Source: Aliiglaciecola lipolytica (GTDB lineage Bacteria; Pseudomonadota; Gammaproteobacteria; Enterobacterales; Alteromonadaceae). Taken from it: a stretch of DNA of 64,000 bases. A program made the translations under genes and the position numbers. Below the pieces are notes generated by a model that did no database searches, had not been told where the DNA came from, and worked only from the letters and a program-made list of their open reading frames with translations. Below are positions 1 through 9,780 of this stretch, piece after piece. Numbering within the stretch: position 1 is the stretch's first letter; each line of letters begins with the position of its first letter. The stretch lies in contig NZ_JAHKPT010000022.1 in assembly GCF_018860635.1 (NCBI RefSeq), positions 93,574-157,573 on the forward strand. The letters run 5' to 3'.

Positions 1-638
1 AAGTCGACCGTTCTGGTAAATGCTAACTCCGCACTTTTTTGATGATAACTAGCGCGGTCAACACAGGAAAATCCATGATTGGCTTCGGCATAAACATAAA
101 TAGGTTGTTGTGGATTAGCTGCACGAATCAATTCAATATCTTGTTGGCAAACATAAGGGTCAACTTCCCCAAAATGAAACAGCATAGGACAGCTAGGTTG
201 CTTGCTTAAATGATCTGTAATTGCCGTTCCGTAATAACTCACCGCGCAGGTTGGTGATAATTCGTTAGCACTTACGTACGCCAAAGTACCTCCCATGCAA
301 TATCCTAGCACCGCAATTTTACCATCTACTTTAACGGCTTCCATCGCAGACTTAATATCAATTAGCATATCTTGTTGTTTGGATTTGCTCATCAGCTCGA
401 CACCTTTTTCGACATTAGCATAATCGAGAACAATGCCTGGCTCTAGTCTGTCAAACAATGAAGGCACTATGGTTTTATAGCCCAATTCAGCAAATTCCCG
501 TGCTACCGATTTTAGATGTTCAGTGATGCCGAAAATTTCCTGAATGATTACCAAACCCGCTTTCGGATTTTCAGGCTCGGCAAGATAGGCGGTAAATTTA
601 TGGCCATCTTCAGCGGTTAAATTTATATTTTTGTTCAC
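1..638 (-). CDS. Dienelactone hydrolase family protein (partial, C-terminus outside window)
   Basis: This alpha/beta hydrolase of the dienelactone hydrolase family probably cleaves a lactone or ester in the cytoplasm; the substrate is unknown. Reading the minus strand gives an open frame running off the left edge. The nucleophile motif GYCMGG carries the family's catalytic Cys, followed by Asp in GEVDPY and His in EANHGF, so the triad is complete. The N-terminal EIFG segment is also typical. I chose the GTG at 636-638 because an AAGG lies about 8 bases upstream; an in-frame GTG at 645-647 is the alternative. It lies 111 bp beyond leuD on the same strand. About 212 residues are visible, so only the extreme C-terminus is missing. 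Confidence 0.85.
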   Translation of the reverse strand, partial: MNKNINLTAEDGHKFTAYLAEPENPKAGLVIIQEIFGITEHLKSVAREFAELGYKTIVPSLFDRLEPGIVLDYANVEKGVELMSKSKQQDMLIDIKSAMEAVKVDGKIAVLGYCMGGTLAYVSANELSPTCAVSYYGTAITDHLSKQPSCPMLFHFGEVDPYVCQQDIELIRAANPQQPIYVYAEANHGFSCVDRASYHQKSAELAFTRTVD

Positions 639-749
639 AGCGTTCACCTTTTATAACGTTAGATACTTTTAGCTCAATTTATCCAATGTGCATACTATTA
701 AGCCGCATTGAAAAGCGGCGCAATTATGGATTTCAGTTAAGCAAAATCC

Positions 750-1358
750 TTAGTTCCATAACCAAGGTTGCGTTTGGCTTTGTTTATTCTCGAATGCGCT
801 TATATCGTCTATGTCCATTGTCAGTTGTCTGGATATTTCATCTAAACCTGAGATCAACATTTGCTTATGTGCAGCTCCGATTTCAAAGGTTATGTTACTC
901 TTCCCCTCAACTTCGATGCTCTGGGTCGCAAGGTCGATAGTGATAGGTTTTGTTTGGGCTGCGTTATCTAACAATATTTTAATCTGTGATTCTGATAACA
1001 CTATGGGTAATAACATATTGTTAAAACAATTCGAATAAAAAATCTCACCGAAACTTTGTGCGATAACGCACTTTATTCCATAGTCTGTAAGCGCCCAAAC
1101 AGCGGTTTCTCTGCTTGAGCCACAACCAAAATTATTGCCGGCAATGAGAATCTTTGTTTTAGCAAATTTTTGCTGATTTAATACGAAGTCGGCTTTTGGT
1201 TGGCCCTGACTATCAAATCTTCGATCATAAAATAAACATTCATGCATCCCTTGTTTGCTCAGACGAGTTAAGAAGCGTCCAGGGTAAATAACGTCAGTGT
1301 CTATGTTGTCTTCAGGCAACGCCGCAGCGATTCCCGATATTTGTTTAAAGCCTGTCAT
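750..1358 (-). CDS. leuD: 3-isopropylmalate dehydratase small subunit (LeuD-type)
   Basis: This is the swivel-domain subunit of the LeuCD isomerase, which interconverts 2- and 3-isopropylmalate in leucine biosynthesis, in the cytoplasm. The protein has 202 residues, normal for LeuD, with the conserved substrate-binding stretch GNNFGCGSSRE around residues 74-84 and an N-terminal DNIDTD segment. It starts 20 bp after the end of leuC and was surely co-transcribed with it. Its partner leuC carries a stop codon, so this intact subunit may have no functional partner here. No leuA or leuB is nearby, which is unlike the usual leuABCD operon. This could be a second, degenerating copy or a paralogue acting on another 2-alkylmalate. 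Confidence 0.88.
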   Translation of the reverse strand: MTGFKQISGIAAALPEDNIDTDVIYPGRFLTRLSKQGMHECLFYDRRFDSQGQPKADFVLNQQKFAKTKILIAGNNFGCGSSRETAVWALTDYGIKCVIAQSFGEIFYSNCFNNMLLPIVLSESQIKILLDNAAQTKPITIDLATQSIEVEGKSNITFEIGAAHKQMLISGLDEISRQLTMDIDDISAFENKQSQTQPWLWN

Positions 1359-1378
1359 ATTTGAGTTCTACTATGCTA

Positions 1379-2794
1379 TTAAATAAGTTCACGGACGTCT
1401 GTTATTTCACCCGTAATTGCCGCGGCTGCTGCCATGGCTGGGCTCATTAAATGGGTACGTCCGCCGACGCCTTGGCGTCCTTCAAAATTTCTATTTGAGG
1501 TTGAAGCGCATCGCTCGCCCGGCTTTAGTCGGTCATTGTTCATCGCCACGCACATGGAACAGCCTGCAGCTCTCCATTCAAAACCTGCGCCCATGAAAAT
1601 TTGGTCGAGGCCTTCAGCTTCCGCGTGAGCTTTTACTTCACCTGAGCCTGGGACTACAATTGCCAACACATTTTCGGCAACGCTTTTTCCGATGATAACC
1701 TTGGCCGCTGCGCGCAAGTCTTCAATCCGACTATTAGTACAAGAACCAATAAAGACTTTGTTTATCTTCAATCCTTTAATTTCAGCATTGGCTTTGATAT
1801 CCATATAATCTAGGGCTTTTCTCCAATTTGCCTCAGTGGAGTCGTCTTAAGCATCAGCAAGTTGTGGAATTTTATGGCTAATTGAGATGGTGTGTTCAGG
1901 GCTGGTCCCCCAACTGACATAAGGTTCAAGGTTATCAATGTCGATCTCAATTTCAGCGTCGAATATTGCATCGCTATCACTTGGTAAGGTGCGCCAATAG
2001 TTAACTGCTTGATCCCACAAGTCGTCTTTGGGGGCCATAGGACGATTTTGCAAATAGTTAAAAGTCACTTCATCAGGTGCGACCATACCAACACGTGCGC
2101 CGGCTTCGATTGTCATATTGCAAAGCGTCATGCGCGCTTCCATGCTCATTTTTCGGATCACATCACCAGCGTATTCAATGGCATAACCTGTTCCACCGGA
2201 AACTCCTAACTTAGCGATAGTCGCAAGCGCCATATCCTTAGCGGTAACATGCAATGGTAATTCACCGCTGAAGGTAATACGCATGGTCTTTGCTTTCACT
2301 TGGTTTAGGCATTGAGTAGCGAACACTTTTTCACATTCACTTGCGCCTATTCCAAATGCTAGGCTACCAAATGCACCATGAGTTGCGGTATGAGAGTCAC
2401 CGCATACCAAAGTAGTGCCAGGCAATGTAAAGCCTTGCTCAGGACCCACGATATGCAAAATCCCCTGACGCTTATCGTTTACTGAAATGTAGGGCATTCC
2501 TGTATCTTCGACGTTATTTTCCAACGCAATTAACATCGCTTTTGCTTGTGGATCTGCTATGTGCTGTCTGTTGTTGCTGCTGGGTATTGTGGTTGGTAAA
2601 ACGTGATCTACCATCGCCAATGCTTTTGCTGGTTGGCGTAATTTAGCACCTCGTTGCTTTAATGATGCAAAAGAAACTGGCGTGCTAACTTCTTGAACAA
2701 GATGACGATCGATGTAAATTAGGCAAGTATCATCCTCATTTTGCTTAACGACGTGGCTATCCCAAATTTTGTCATACAGTGTTTTACTACTCAC
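1379..2794 (-). pseudogene. leuC: 3-isopropylmalate dehydratase large subunit, interrupted by an in-frame TAA
   Basis: The two halves of one LeuC protein lie in the same reading frame, separated only by a TAA codon at 1847-1849. The first half (GTG start at 2792-2794, 315 residues) contains the aconitase-type core with CGDSHTATHG and ends at IPQLADA. The second half continues directly with [15 protein letters not shown] and carries all three iron-sulfur cluster cysteines (GSCTNSR and GCSMC). Compared with E. coli LeuC from memory, the spacing across the stop is conserved, so the TAA replaces one codon and no bases are lost. Everything needed for cluster binding is after the stop, so the truncated product should be inactive unless the stop is read through. 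A sequencing error is the main alternative. Confidence 0.85.
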
Positions 2795-2856
2795 TTTTAA
2801 TCACCGGTTAAAGAATGTACTGAGGTTAAGGAACTATGCAAACTGGCGACATTCGA

Positions 2857-3108
2857 CTAGAGACCCTGTTTAATTTGCAGAGCGGGTCGTTGAGCTATGT
2901 CTATGGTTAATTGCTGACTTTTTATTGCTTCTTTTATCGATTTATCTGGATTGAGTACATCACCGTAACTTGGCAAGATTGCGCTAAATTGGTGTTCATT
3001 AGTACGGCTGAAAATAGGCAAATGGAGCTGTAGATGATCGCCCTAGTTATCGGAAACCGTTGTTATGTAAACAATTTTGTGGATGGAGTCTACCTGAAAC
3101 TTAGCGCT
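2857..3108 (-). pseudogene. Possible degraded coding remnant between leuC and glpK
   Basis: The 570 bp between leuC and glpK hold no intact gene. On the minus strand an open stretch of about 83 codons runs from 3108 to a TAG at 2857-2859, broken by one in-frame TAG at 3043-3045. The conceptual product has alternating helix-like and strand-like segments (for example GDHLQLHLPIF and LTIDIAQRPALQI) that look protein-like to me, but I do not recognise a family. No start codon with a ribosome binding site is evident. It may be chance. In 3109-3364 I see only the glpK leader. Confidence 0.2.
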
Positions 3109-3364
3109 TTAAGTAGCAATGCGTACCATCTGGCTATGTCCATTTCGTATAATATATTTAATTCACGTTAAGCTGAGTAGAGTAGCAGTTACTTTCATTG
3201 GCGTGCTGGCATGTATGCCAAATCAACCAATTTGAATTTTGAAATGGCATACAATGAAGTTGCTAAAGCACTTTATAACGCTAAAATTAATGGACTGCAC
3301 AAATTAGAGGTTTGTCATTCATCGGGTACTTTTTCGATGTCCATTTTTGCCAAGGAGAATCGCG

Positions 3365-4849
3365 GTGCAAAACTATATTCTGGCTATCGATCAGGGAACT
3401 ACCAGTTCAAGGGCGATTTTATTTTCATTGGATGGCAAACCTTGCTTTATTGCGCAACAGGAGTTTAGTCAATCCTATCCTGATGATGGATGGGTAGAGC
3501 ATGATCCTGAAGAAATTTGGCAAAGCGTCCTGAAAACCTGTAAAGACGTTATTGTTGAAGCACAGATTGACGTTTCTCAAGTCGTTTCTATTGGTATAAC
3601 CAATCAACGAGAAACGACAATAGTGTGGGATAAAAAAACCGGAAAAACCCTGTATCCTGCAATAGTGTGGCAAGACCGGCGAACTTCCTCGATCTGCAAG
3701 CAGTTCAGTGAAGATTCCCAGCTAGTAGAGCATATCACCGACACTACGGGATTATTATTAGACCCTTATTTCTGCGCAACTAAAATTAAATGGATATTGG
3801 ACAATGTAGAAGGAGCGCGCGAAAAAGCTGAATCTGGTTTACTTGCTTTTGGCACCGTTGATACATTCTTAATTTGGCGGTTGACCAAAGGACGCTGCCA
3901 CTACACAGACGCAACCAATGCCTCTCGCACTATGTTGTTCGATATTCATAAGCAACAATGGGATCCACAACTTTTAAAAACATTCGATATCCCGCAATCA
4001 ATCTTGCCAACAGTATTAGACAGCGCTGACGAGTTTGGTAAAACGAATCCTACATTGCTGGGCAAAGCTATCCCTATTCAAGGAGTTGCAGGGGATCAAC
4101 AGGCAGCGCTGTTTGGACAAACTTGTTTTAAAAAGGGCATGGCAAAAACAACCTATGGCACTGGTTGTTTCATGGTGTTGAATACCGGTTTAACACCGCT
4201 TAAATCTCATAATCGACTATTAACAACGGTCGCTTATCGGTTAAACGGTGAAACAACTTACGCTTTAGAAGGCAGTATCTTCATGGCTGGCGCTACGATT
4301 CAGTGGTTGCGCGATGGCTTGCAACTAATCAAAGAGGCGTCTGAAACTGAATCGCTGGCGAAGATGGCCAGTCCGAACAATAGTGTATTTTTGGTGCCGG
4401 CGTTTACTGGCTTGGGTGCGCCTTATTGGGACCCTGATGCGCGCGGAGCTATTTTAGGTTTAACCCGTGATACAGGTATTAATGAAATAGTCGCAGCAGG
4501 TTTACAGTCAGTGTGTTATCAATCAAAAGATCTGCAAAAAGCCATGGAAAGTGATGGTGCCCGCGCAACCAACCTTCGAGTTGACGGCGGAATGGTTAAG
4601 AATGATTGGTTGATGGGTTTTTTAGCTGACATCTTAGGAGCAGAGGTGGATAGACCTGAAATTACTGAAACCACTGCGTTAGGAGCAGCCTATTTGGCCG
4701 GATTACAAGCGGGTATCTACAAATCTTTAGATGAACTGAGTGCACAGTGGCGATGCGAACACACATTTACGCCAAGGTTCTCTAAACAAGAAAGGGACCA
4801 TGCTTATTCTTTATGGCAACAAGCGGTGAATCGAATTCGCTGTGATTGA
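3365..4849 (+). CDS. glpK: Glycerol kinase
   Basis: GlpK phosphorylates glycerol to sn-glycerol 3-phosphate with ATP in the cytoplasm. The protein opens with the FGGY-kinase phosphate loop [10 protein letters not shown] and contains [18 protein letters not shown] and a C-terminal [10 protein letters not shown] motif, all typical of glycerol kinase. Its length of about 494 residues matches the family. I chose GTG at 3365 because AAGGAG lies 7 bases upstream; the ATG at 3347 has no such signal. The gene stands alone: no glpF facilitator, glpD dehydrogenase or glpR repressor is adjacent, so it is probably a monocistronic unit, closed by the hairpin at 4929-4958. Confidence 0.95.
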   Translation: MQNYILAIDQGTTSSRAILFSLDGKPCFIAQQEFSQSYPDDGWVEHDPEEIWQSVLKTCKDVIVEAQIDVSQVVSIGITNQRETTIVWDKKTGKTLYPAIVWQDRRTSSICKQFSEDSQLVEHITDTTGLLLDPYFCATKIKWILDNVEGAREKAESGLLAFGTVDTFLIWRLTKGRCHYTDATNASRTMLFDIHKQQWDPQLLKTFDIPQSILPTVLDSADEFGKTNPTLLGKAIPIQGVAGDQQAALFGQTCFKKGMAKTTYGTGCFMVLNTGLTPLKSHNRLLTTVAYRLNGETTYALEGSIFMAGATIQWLRDGLQLIKEASETESLAKMASPNNSVFLVPAFTGLGAPYWDPDARGAILGLTRDTGINEIVAAGLQSVCYQSKDLQKAMESDGARATNLRVDGGMVKNDWLMGFLADILGAEVDRPEITETTALGAAYLAGLQAGIYKSLDELSAQWRCEHTFTPRFSKQERDHAYSLWQQAVNRIRCD

Positions 4850-4928
4850 ATGCTAAACCCTTGCACACAGATCCATCTTAATGCTGTTAGACAGGCAATA
4901 AATTGCCCATGCTCATCGCTTTTTATCC

Positions 4929-4958
4929 TTAAGTGGGCGTGATTTTGCCACTTAATTT
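4929..4958. terminator. Inverted repeat between convergent glpK and the unknown gene
   Basis: TTAAGTGG at 4929-4936 and CCACTTAA at 4948-4955 form a perfect 8-bp stem with an 11-base loop, followed by a short T tract on the plus strand and an A/T-rich tail on the minus strand. It lies between two convergent genes and may end transcription in both directions. The T tract is weak. Confidence 0.5.
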
Positions 4959-4982
4959 CATGTGTTTTTGGCCTATTACCTA

Positions 4983-5762
4983 CTAATAGTTTCTAGAAAC
5001 AAAGCTATACGCTTTATTCGCTTGTTCAATTGTATTGGTCACCTGAGAAACCGTTGATTCTATCGTTTCCTTGTCGGCATCTTCAAACATGTAGTCTGTT
5101 ACATTGTTATAGATGGATTTGCCGGAGAATGATTCAATCGCCATATCGGCAGCGGCAAAAGCCATTCCTATCGGTCCCCCATAAACAAATCCACCCAATA
5201 ATTCAGATACCGGATCCACACTGGTATGGGATGTATTTTGGTAAATATCAGAGACAATAGGAATGTGATTTAGAATGTTAATAGTGTCAAAAAAATCATC
5301 CATGCCTAAGCCATCTTCACCTATTACATAATTTGAAATATCTTGAATTGAACCCAACAAGGTAGTGTCAGAATTTAACGCGCTTAAGTCAGTGGTGCTT
5401 ACTTCCGGCTCGGCAGAAATAGCGGCAGTCGCACTACTGAAAAGGTTGGCGCTGAGACTACTCAATAAAGAGGTTTGTAGGTTCGCAATTGAATCTAGTG
5501 ACGTCAGTTGAGATAAAGAGTCTTCAGTAAATTGATCTAACCCAATAGCTGAAAAAAGACTTTTCTGAATGCTGTCAATTGCTGAATCCATGTTGGCGTT
5601 TTCTTCAGCGGAGTTATCACTGTCGTTTTGCTGCATCAGTGACATTAAACCACCAAACACCTGATTGATTCCTTCTGAGCTTGCTGAGGATTCACTTGCA
5701 GAAGGTGTTTCAACGGCGGTGCCTAAACCTAAGTTATTTTGTAATGTATCTATGACATTCAT
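4983..5762 (-). CDS. Hypothetical acidic protein
   Basis: I do not recognise this 259-residue protein. The first 130 residues are rich in Ser, Asp, Glu and Gln and look partly disordered, with a Met- and Gln-rich patch around residues 38-46. The last 120 residues contain a compact stretch with LLGGFVYGGPIG followed by a hydrophobic helix (MAFAAADMAIESF), which could be a membrane-associating hairpin or a packed helical domain. There is no classical signal peptide. The gene is transcribed away from the flgH-flgT pair across a 250-bp spacer, which may point to a flagellar link, but that is only suggested by position. No strong ribosome binding site precedes the ATG. Confidence 0.65.
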   Translation of the reverse strand: MNVIDTLQNNLGLGTAVETPSASESSASSEGINQVFGGLMSLMQQNDSDNSAEENANMDSAIDSIQKSLFSAIGLDQFTEDSLSQLTSLDSIANLQTSLLSSLSANLFSSATAAISAEPEVSTTDLSALNSDTTLLGSIQDISNYVIGEDGLGMDDFFDTINILNHIPIVSDIYQNTSHTSVDPVSELLGGFVYGGPIGMAFAAADMAIESFSGKSIYNNVTDYMFEDADKETIESTVSQVTNTIEQANKAYSFVSRNY

Positions 5763-6028
5763 GGGTAATGACTACTCTTAATTTACGCATTTTGGATGGA
5801 GTTGTGTAGATGCTGATAGGCTAAAATCGTGCCAAAAATTTAGCCAAGTATCATATACTTAAACAACTTGGCTGAAATTCTATTTACATTAAAAGCGCTA
5901 GTGTAAAGTTTTAGTAAAGGTCCTAAAGTGATTTATTTTTTCGGTAAAATAACCTCAGAATTTGGCATGTGAGAGGCAATTCTAATCATAAATATGTTGT
6001 TATCTTTAGATAGCAATTGAGGTTATAT

Positions 6029-6778
6029 TTGAGTATGAAAAAGTATCACTTTATCTCTTTTTTCTGTTTTGTTGTTTGCTCATGTTCACAAACACCTAGC
6101 GTAGAAGAAGAAGTTGTCGAAAACCTGCCAACCAATCCAAAAGTTAGTCAAAGAGCCATTAGTCAAAAAGACAAAGAGATCATGCCCAATGATCCCAGTT
6201 ACAGACCTATCCGCATGGAAGGGGTCGAATCTATAGCAGTCCCCACAGGATCACTTTTTCAACTAGACGATGACGCTAGCCTGTATCAGTTGCACCGCAA
6301 ATACCAAGTGGGTGACATGATTTTAGTTCGACTAAGTGAGTCAACTACGTCAAAAAAATCCATCGATTTTCAAAGGGATAAAAGTAGTCGATTTGAGTTA
6401 GGACCTGTGAATGTTACTGCTGGACCTATCCAGATTGATGAAACAGACTTAAATATAGAACACAATGAAGAAAATGAGTTCGATACATCATCAGAAGCCA
6501 ATCAATCTAATTCTTTGAAAGGTGATATTACCGTATATGTAAAAGAAGTCTTACCCAATAATAATCTTGTGGTTGCCGGCGAGAAGTGGATTACGCTGAA
6601 CACTGGGCAAGAATACGTCAGATTTTCCGGTGAAATACGAACCGCCGATATTGATGCTTCAAATACTATTATTTCCTCTAAAGTGGGGAATTCACGCATT
6701 GAGTACAGTGGCAAAGGCGAATTGCACTCCAATCAAGAAGAGTCAGTAATCAATAAATTATTTGGCATTTTCAATTAA
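6029..6778 (+). CDS. flgH: Flagellar L-ring protein FlgH
   Basis: FlgH is the outer-membrane lipoprotein that forms the L ring of the flagellar basal body, the bushing for the rod. The family pattern is clear: YQVGDMILVRLSEST near the middle, then GDITVYVKEVLPN, VVAGEKWITLN, YVRFSGEIR, and IISSKVGNSRIEYSGKGE near the C-terminus. The N-terminus is hydrophobic with a Cys-Ser-Cys that can act as a lipobox. I favour the TTG at 6029 because GAGG sits 6 bases before it; TTG 6017 and ATG 6035 are alternatives. The gene is followed after 7 bp by flgT. It lies outside any visible flg operon, so it may be a second copy. Confidence 0.85.
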   Translation: MSMKKYHFISFFCFVVCSCSQTPSVEEEVVENLPTNPKVSQRAISQKDKEIMPNDPSYRPIRMEGVESIAVPTGSLFQLDDDASLYQLHRKYQVGDMILVRLSESTTSKKSIDFQRDKSSRFELGPVNVTAGPIQIDETDLNIEHNEENEFDTSSEANQSNSLKGDITVYVKEVLPNNNLVVAGEKWITLNTGQEYVRFSGEIRTADIDASNTIISSKVGNSRIEYSGKGELHSNQEESVINKLFGIFN

Positions 6779-6785
6779 CTGAAAA

Positions 6786-7967
6786 ATGAATATAACTATG
6801 ATGAAAATGTTGAATTGCACAACCTTGTTGGTGCTTTTGCTGCTCTGTCCTAGGGCCTTTGCTGTTTGGCAACAAGGTGAGGCGACGGTCAAATTAGACG
6901 GTGCTGACGTTAGCGACGTAAGAGTGACAGCTATCAAAAATGCAGTTGCAGACGCATCTTTTAAAAACGGCAGTTTTGTTTCTGCAGAAGATGTGGTGTT
7001 AGATGGACTACTAGTGAGCAGTAAATCGGTGATTACCACCCAAGGCCAAATTCAGCGAGTAGAAGTGCTTAGTGAATCTGTGAATGAAGATGTATTTAAT
7101 GTTATCGTCAGAGTCGAATTCTCACCTATGTTCAATTGTCCCCATGATGGATACAACCGCTCGGTGTTGCTTACCCAGTTTCAAGTGTTAAAACCCCAGC
7201 AAGCTAGCCATGGTGGTATTTTTGATATCGGTAAGCAAATAAGTAAACGCATTGAGCAACAATTGCGTGCTGAACAAACCAGTCCTAAGGTACGACTGAT
7301 TGACAAGGCGTTCACTGGGGTTAACTCCTATGACCAAATCCATCTTAACGAATTAACCAACAAAGCCATTTATATGTCCAAAGAATATGGACGGCAGTTT
7401 GTCATGTTTGGGTTTATTCGCGATATCAGTTTATTTGAACAAGTCAAAGAAGAATTGCTTTCAGACGATGTATCTTTAAGACGCAATTTCACGATTCAAG
7501 TATATGTACTGGATGTTTATCGGCATACGATTATATTCCAAGAGTCTTACCATAGTGAAGCGGATTGGGAGTACAGTGATGACTACAATGTAGATACCAA
7601 TAACAGTTTGTTTTGGCGCAGTGACTATGGCCGTACAGTACTTAACACTGTCAATGGCGCGGTGTCGGATGTTGCTAATAAACTTCAGTGTGAGCAGAGC
7701 TTTGCGCAAATTGTAGGAACAAATAACCATAAATTGATCATCAATATGGGCTTAGACAATGGACTAAAGTTAGGCGATAAATTCCTACTCTATAAAAAAC
7801 GCTTACCTGTTAGCGCAAATGGATTGAGTCATGCGGCATTGACTGCGGTTAACCAAGGTGTATATAAAGTCGTGCAATTAGACAGTTTGACCGCTGAATT
7901 GAGTAATGATGATCCTGCCCAAGTGATAAACGGCGACTTACTCGATCTGGTCAGCCCAACTCGCTAA
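6786..7967 (+). CDS. flgT: Flagellar assembly protein FlgT (H ring)
   Basis: FlgT is a periplasmic protein of the H ring that surrounds the LP ring in Vibrio-type sodium-driven flagella and helps anchor the MotX/MotY T ring. The 393-residue protein has a signal peptide (LLVLLLLCPRAFA) and then the typical three parts: an N-terminal domain starting WQQGEATVKLDGADV, a middle beta-rich domain, and a C-terminal domain with NHKLIINMGLDNGLKLGDKFLLY. Length and domain order match FlgT. It follows flgH by 7 bp and must be co-transcribed. In Vibrio flgT sits with flgO and flgP; neither is here. The start among the first Met codons is uncertain, as no strong ribosome binding site is present. Confidence 0.83.
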   Translation: MNITMMKMLNCTTLLVLLLLCPRAFAVWQQGEATVKLDGADVSDVRVTAIKNAVADASFKNGSFVSAEDVVLDGLLVSSKSVITTQGQIQRVEVLSESVNEDVFNVIVRVEFSPMFNCPHDGYNRSVLLTQFQVLKPQQASHGGIFDIGKQISKRIEQQLRAEQTSPKVRLIDKAFTGVNSYDQIHLNELTNKAIYMSKEYGRQFVMFGFIRDISLFEQVKEELLSDDVSLRRNFTIQVYVLDVYRHTIIFQESYHSEADWEYSDDYNVDTNNSLFWRSDYGRTVLNTVNGAVSDVANKLQCEQSFAQIVGTNNHKLIINMGLDNGLKLGDKFLLYKKRLPVSANGLSHAALTAVNQGVYKVVQLDSLTAELSNDDPAQVINGDLLDLVSPTR

Positions 7968-8391
7968 GATCAAAGCATAAAGTCACTTAGTGTTGGCGCG
8001 GTAATATTCAAAGACGCATATCTATTCTTACCACTGGGCTAGTTGCCCTTAACGAACACAGATACGCCAGTCATAGCTATACCTGAAACTACTCGTTTTG
8101 CATTATTAGGAATTGGTTTTGCGGCGAAATTCAACACTTCCCCCCGACTATCAAATTAGCAAGTGCATTTTTATTCCAGCTTATAGCGCATCATTTTAGT
8201 GCAATCATTTATGCTTGGGATAAGTCCAATTAGCCTAATCTGGCTGCTAGGCCTTTAAAATTAACAATCCTTAAAACTTGACCTTTTGGTCATTTTCTTG
8301 CATCGCAACCCCATTCGTTTTGGCTATGACAAATCAAACTCAATGACATCGAGTTCTAACTCTCATTTACGGGCAGACCTAAGGCAAATTA
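7968..8391. other. Intergenic stretch between flgT and the NCS2 permease
   Basis: No gene is supported in these 424 bases. The segment just before 8392 carries AAGG about 7 bases upstream of the permease ATG. I looked for a purine riboswitch pattern ahead of the permease and did not see one. Confidence 0.5.
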
Positions 8392-9750
8392 ATGAAATCC
8401 AATTCTGAACTGCTCTATGGGCTTAACGATATTCCCTCTAAAAAGCAAAGTATCACCGCTGCAACCCAGCATATTCTGGCCTGTTTTGTGGGGATCATCA
8501 CGCCAACCTTAATAATAGGTGGAACTCTAGGGTTGCAGGCTGAGTTGCCATATTTATTGAGTATGGCGTTATTTGTATCAGGAGTGGCTACCTTTATCCA
8601 AGCTAAAACTATAGGCCCTATTGGTAGTGGCTTGATTGCTGTACAAGGTACAAGCTTTTCCTTTGTTAGTGCCATTTTAGTAGCCGGCTTTGCAATCAAA
8701 GCCAAAGGGGGAAGCAACGAGGAGGTATTATCGACTATTTTTGGGGTGTGTTTGCTCGGAGCCTTTATCGAAGTTGTTATTAGTCAATTTATTACCAAAG
8801 TGAGGCGTATTGTTACCCCTCTCACCACCGGTATTGTGATCACAACCATTGGCTTTAGTTTAATTAAAGTCGGCATGACAGACCTTGCAGGTGGTTTTGG
8901 TAGTGACACTTTTGGCGATACGCAAAATTTATATATTGGAATTTTTGTGCTGGTGACTATCATTGTACTCAATGTCTCGTCAAACCCATGGGTTAGGTTA
9001 TCAGCCATCATGGTTGGTATGGGATTAGGAACATTGCTGGCCTACTGGTTAGGTATCGTTTCGGTGGAACATATTGGTGAACAACCTTTGTTTAGCATAC
9101 CCGTGCCTTTCAAATACGGTTTAAATTTTGATTGGGAGGTGTTTTTACCCGTTGCGCTGATTTATCTGATGACGGCGCTGGAAAGCTCTGGTGACTTGAC
9201 GGCTAACAGCTTGTTTTGTGGTTTGCCCATCAAAGGTGAACAATACTTAAAGCGCATTAAAGGCGGTATTCTGGCCGATGGGGTTAATTCTGCATTGGCA
9301 TCGGTGTTCAATACCTTTCCAAATACCACTTTTGGGCAAAACAATGCGGTAATCCAACTAACCGGAGTGGCGAGTCGACACGTCGGGTTTTATATCGCCG
9401 GTATTTTGGTGTTGTTAGGTTTGTTTCCGGTAATTGGAGGTGTATTGCAATCAATTCCTAAACCTGTTTTGGGCGGCGCGACTTTAGTGATGTTTGCCAC
9501 TATTGCGGTGGCCGGTATTAAAATTCTGGCAAGTGAACCTATCGACAGACGCAAAACACTGATTATGGCCACTTCATTTGGCGCTGGCTTTGGGGTGTTA
9601 ATGGAGCCAAATGCGCTTCAAGGACTACCTGAAGCGCTGCGAAATATATTTTCTTCTGCGATTACCACAGCCGGCGTTATCGCCATTGTGATGAGTTTAT
9701 TGATCCCAGATCCTGTTCACGAGGAGGAGAGAGTCTCCTCGCAATCTTAA
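8392..9750 (+). CDS. NCS2 family nucleobase permease (xanthine/urate type)
   Basis: This inner-membrane proton symporter of the nucleobase-ascorbate transporter family probably imports xanthine or uric acid. The 452-residue protein has many hydrophobic segments, consistent with the 14-segment NCS2 fold. ALESSGDLTANS holds the substrate-binding Glu of transmembrane segment 8, and the family signature QNNAVIQLTGVASR is nearly the XanQ/XanP version, which argues for xanthine or urate over uracil. AAGG lies about 7 bases before the ATG. No purine catabolic gene adjoins it, so the precise substrate is inferred from motifs only. Confidence 0.9.
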   Translation: MKSNSELLYGLNDIPSKKQSITAATQHILACFVGIITPTLIIGGTLGLQAELPYLLSMALFVSGVATFIQAKTIGPIGSGLIAVQGTSFSFVSAILVAGFAIKAKGGSNEEVLSTIFGVCLLGAFIEVVISQFITKVRRIVTPLTTGIVITTIGFSLIKVGMTDLAGGFGSDTFGDTQNLYIGIFVLVTIIVLNVSSNPWVRLSAIMVGMGLGTLLAYWLGIVSVEHIGEQPLFSIPVPFKYGLNFDWEVFLPVALIYLMTALESSGDLTANSLFCGLPIKGEQYLKRIKGGILADGVNSALASVFNTFPNTTFGQNNAVIQLTGVASRHVGFYIAGILVLLGLFPVIGGVLQSIPKPVLGGATLVMFATIAVAGIKILASEPIDRRKTLIMATSFGAGFGVLMEPNALQGLPEALRNIFSSAITTAGVIAIVMSLLIPDPVHEEERVSSQS

Positions 9751-9771
9751 CCGCTCTGTACAAGTGCGGTT
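9749..9771. terminator. Weak inverted repeat between convergent genes
   Basis: AACCGC at 9749-9754 pairs with GCGGTT at 9766-9771 in the 30-bp gap between the permease and ggt, which converge here. No T run follows on either strand, so terminator activity is doubtful. Confidence 0.3.
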
Positions 9772-9780
9772 CAATACGCA

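Noticed and set aside
3211..3468. 85-codon plus-strand frame overlapping the start of glpK
   Set aside because: It runs into glpK in another frame, has no recognisable domain and its tail overlaps the glycerol kinase phosphate loop. The strong AAGGAG belongs to the glpK GTG start.
8039..8160. Minus-strand frame of about 37 codons between flgT and the permease gene
   Set aside because: It is short, has no start with a ribosome binding site and no recognisable product. It is within chance expectation.
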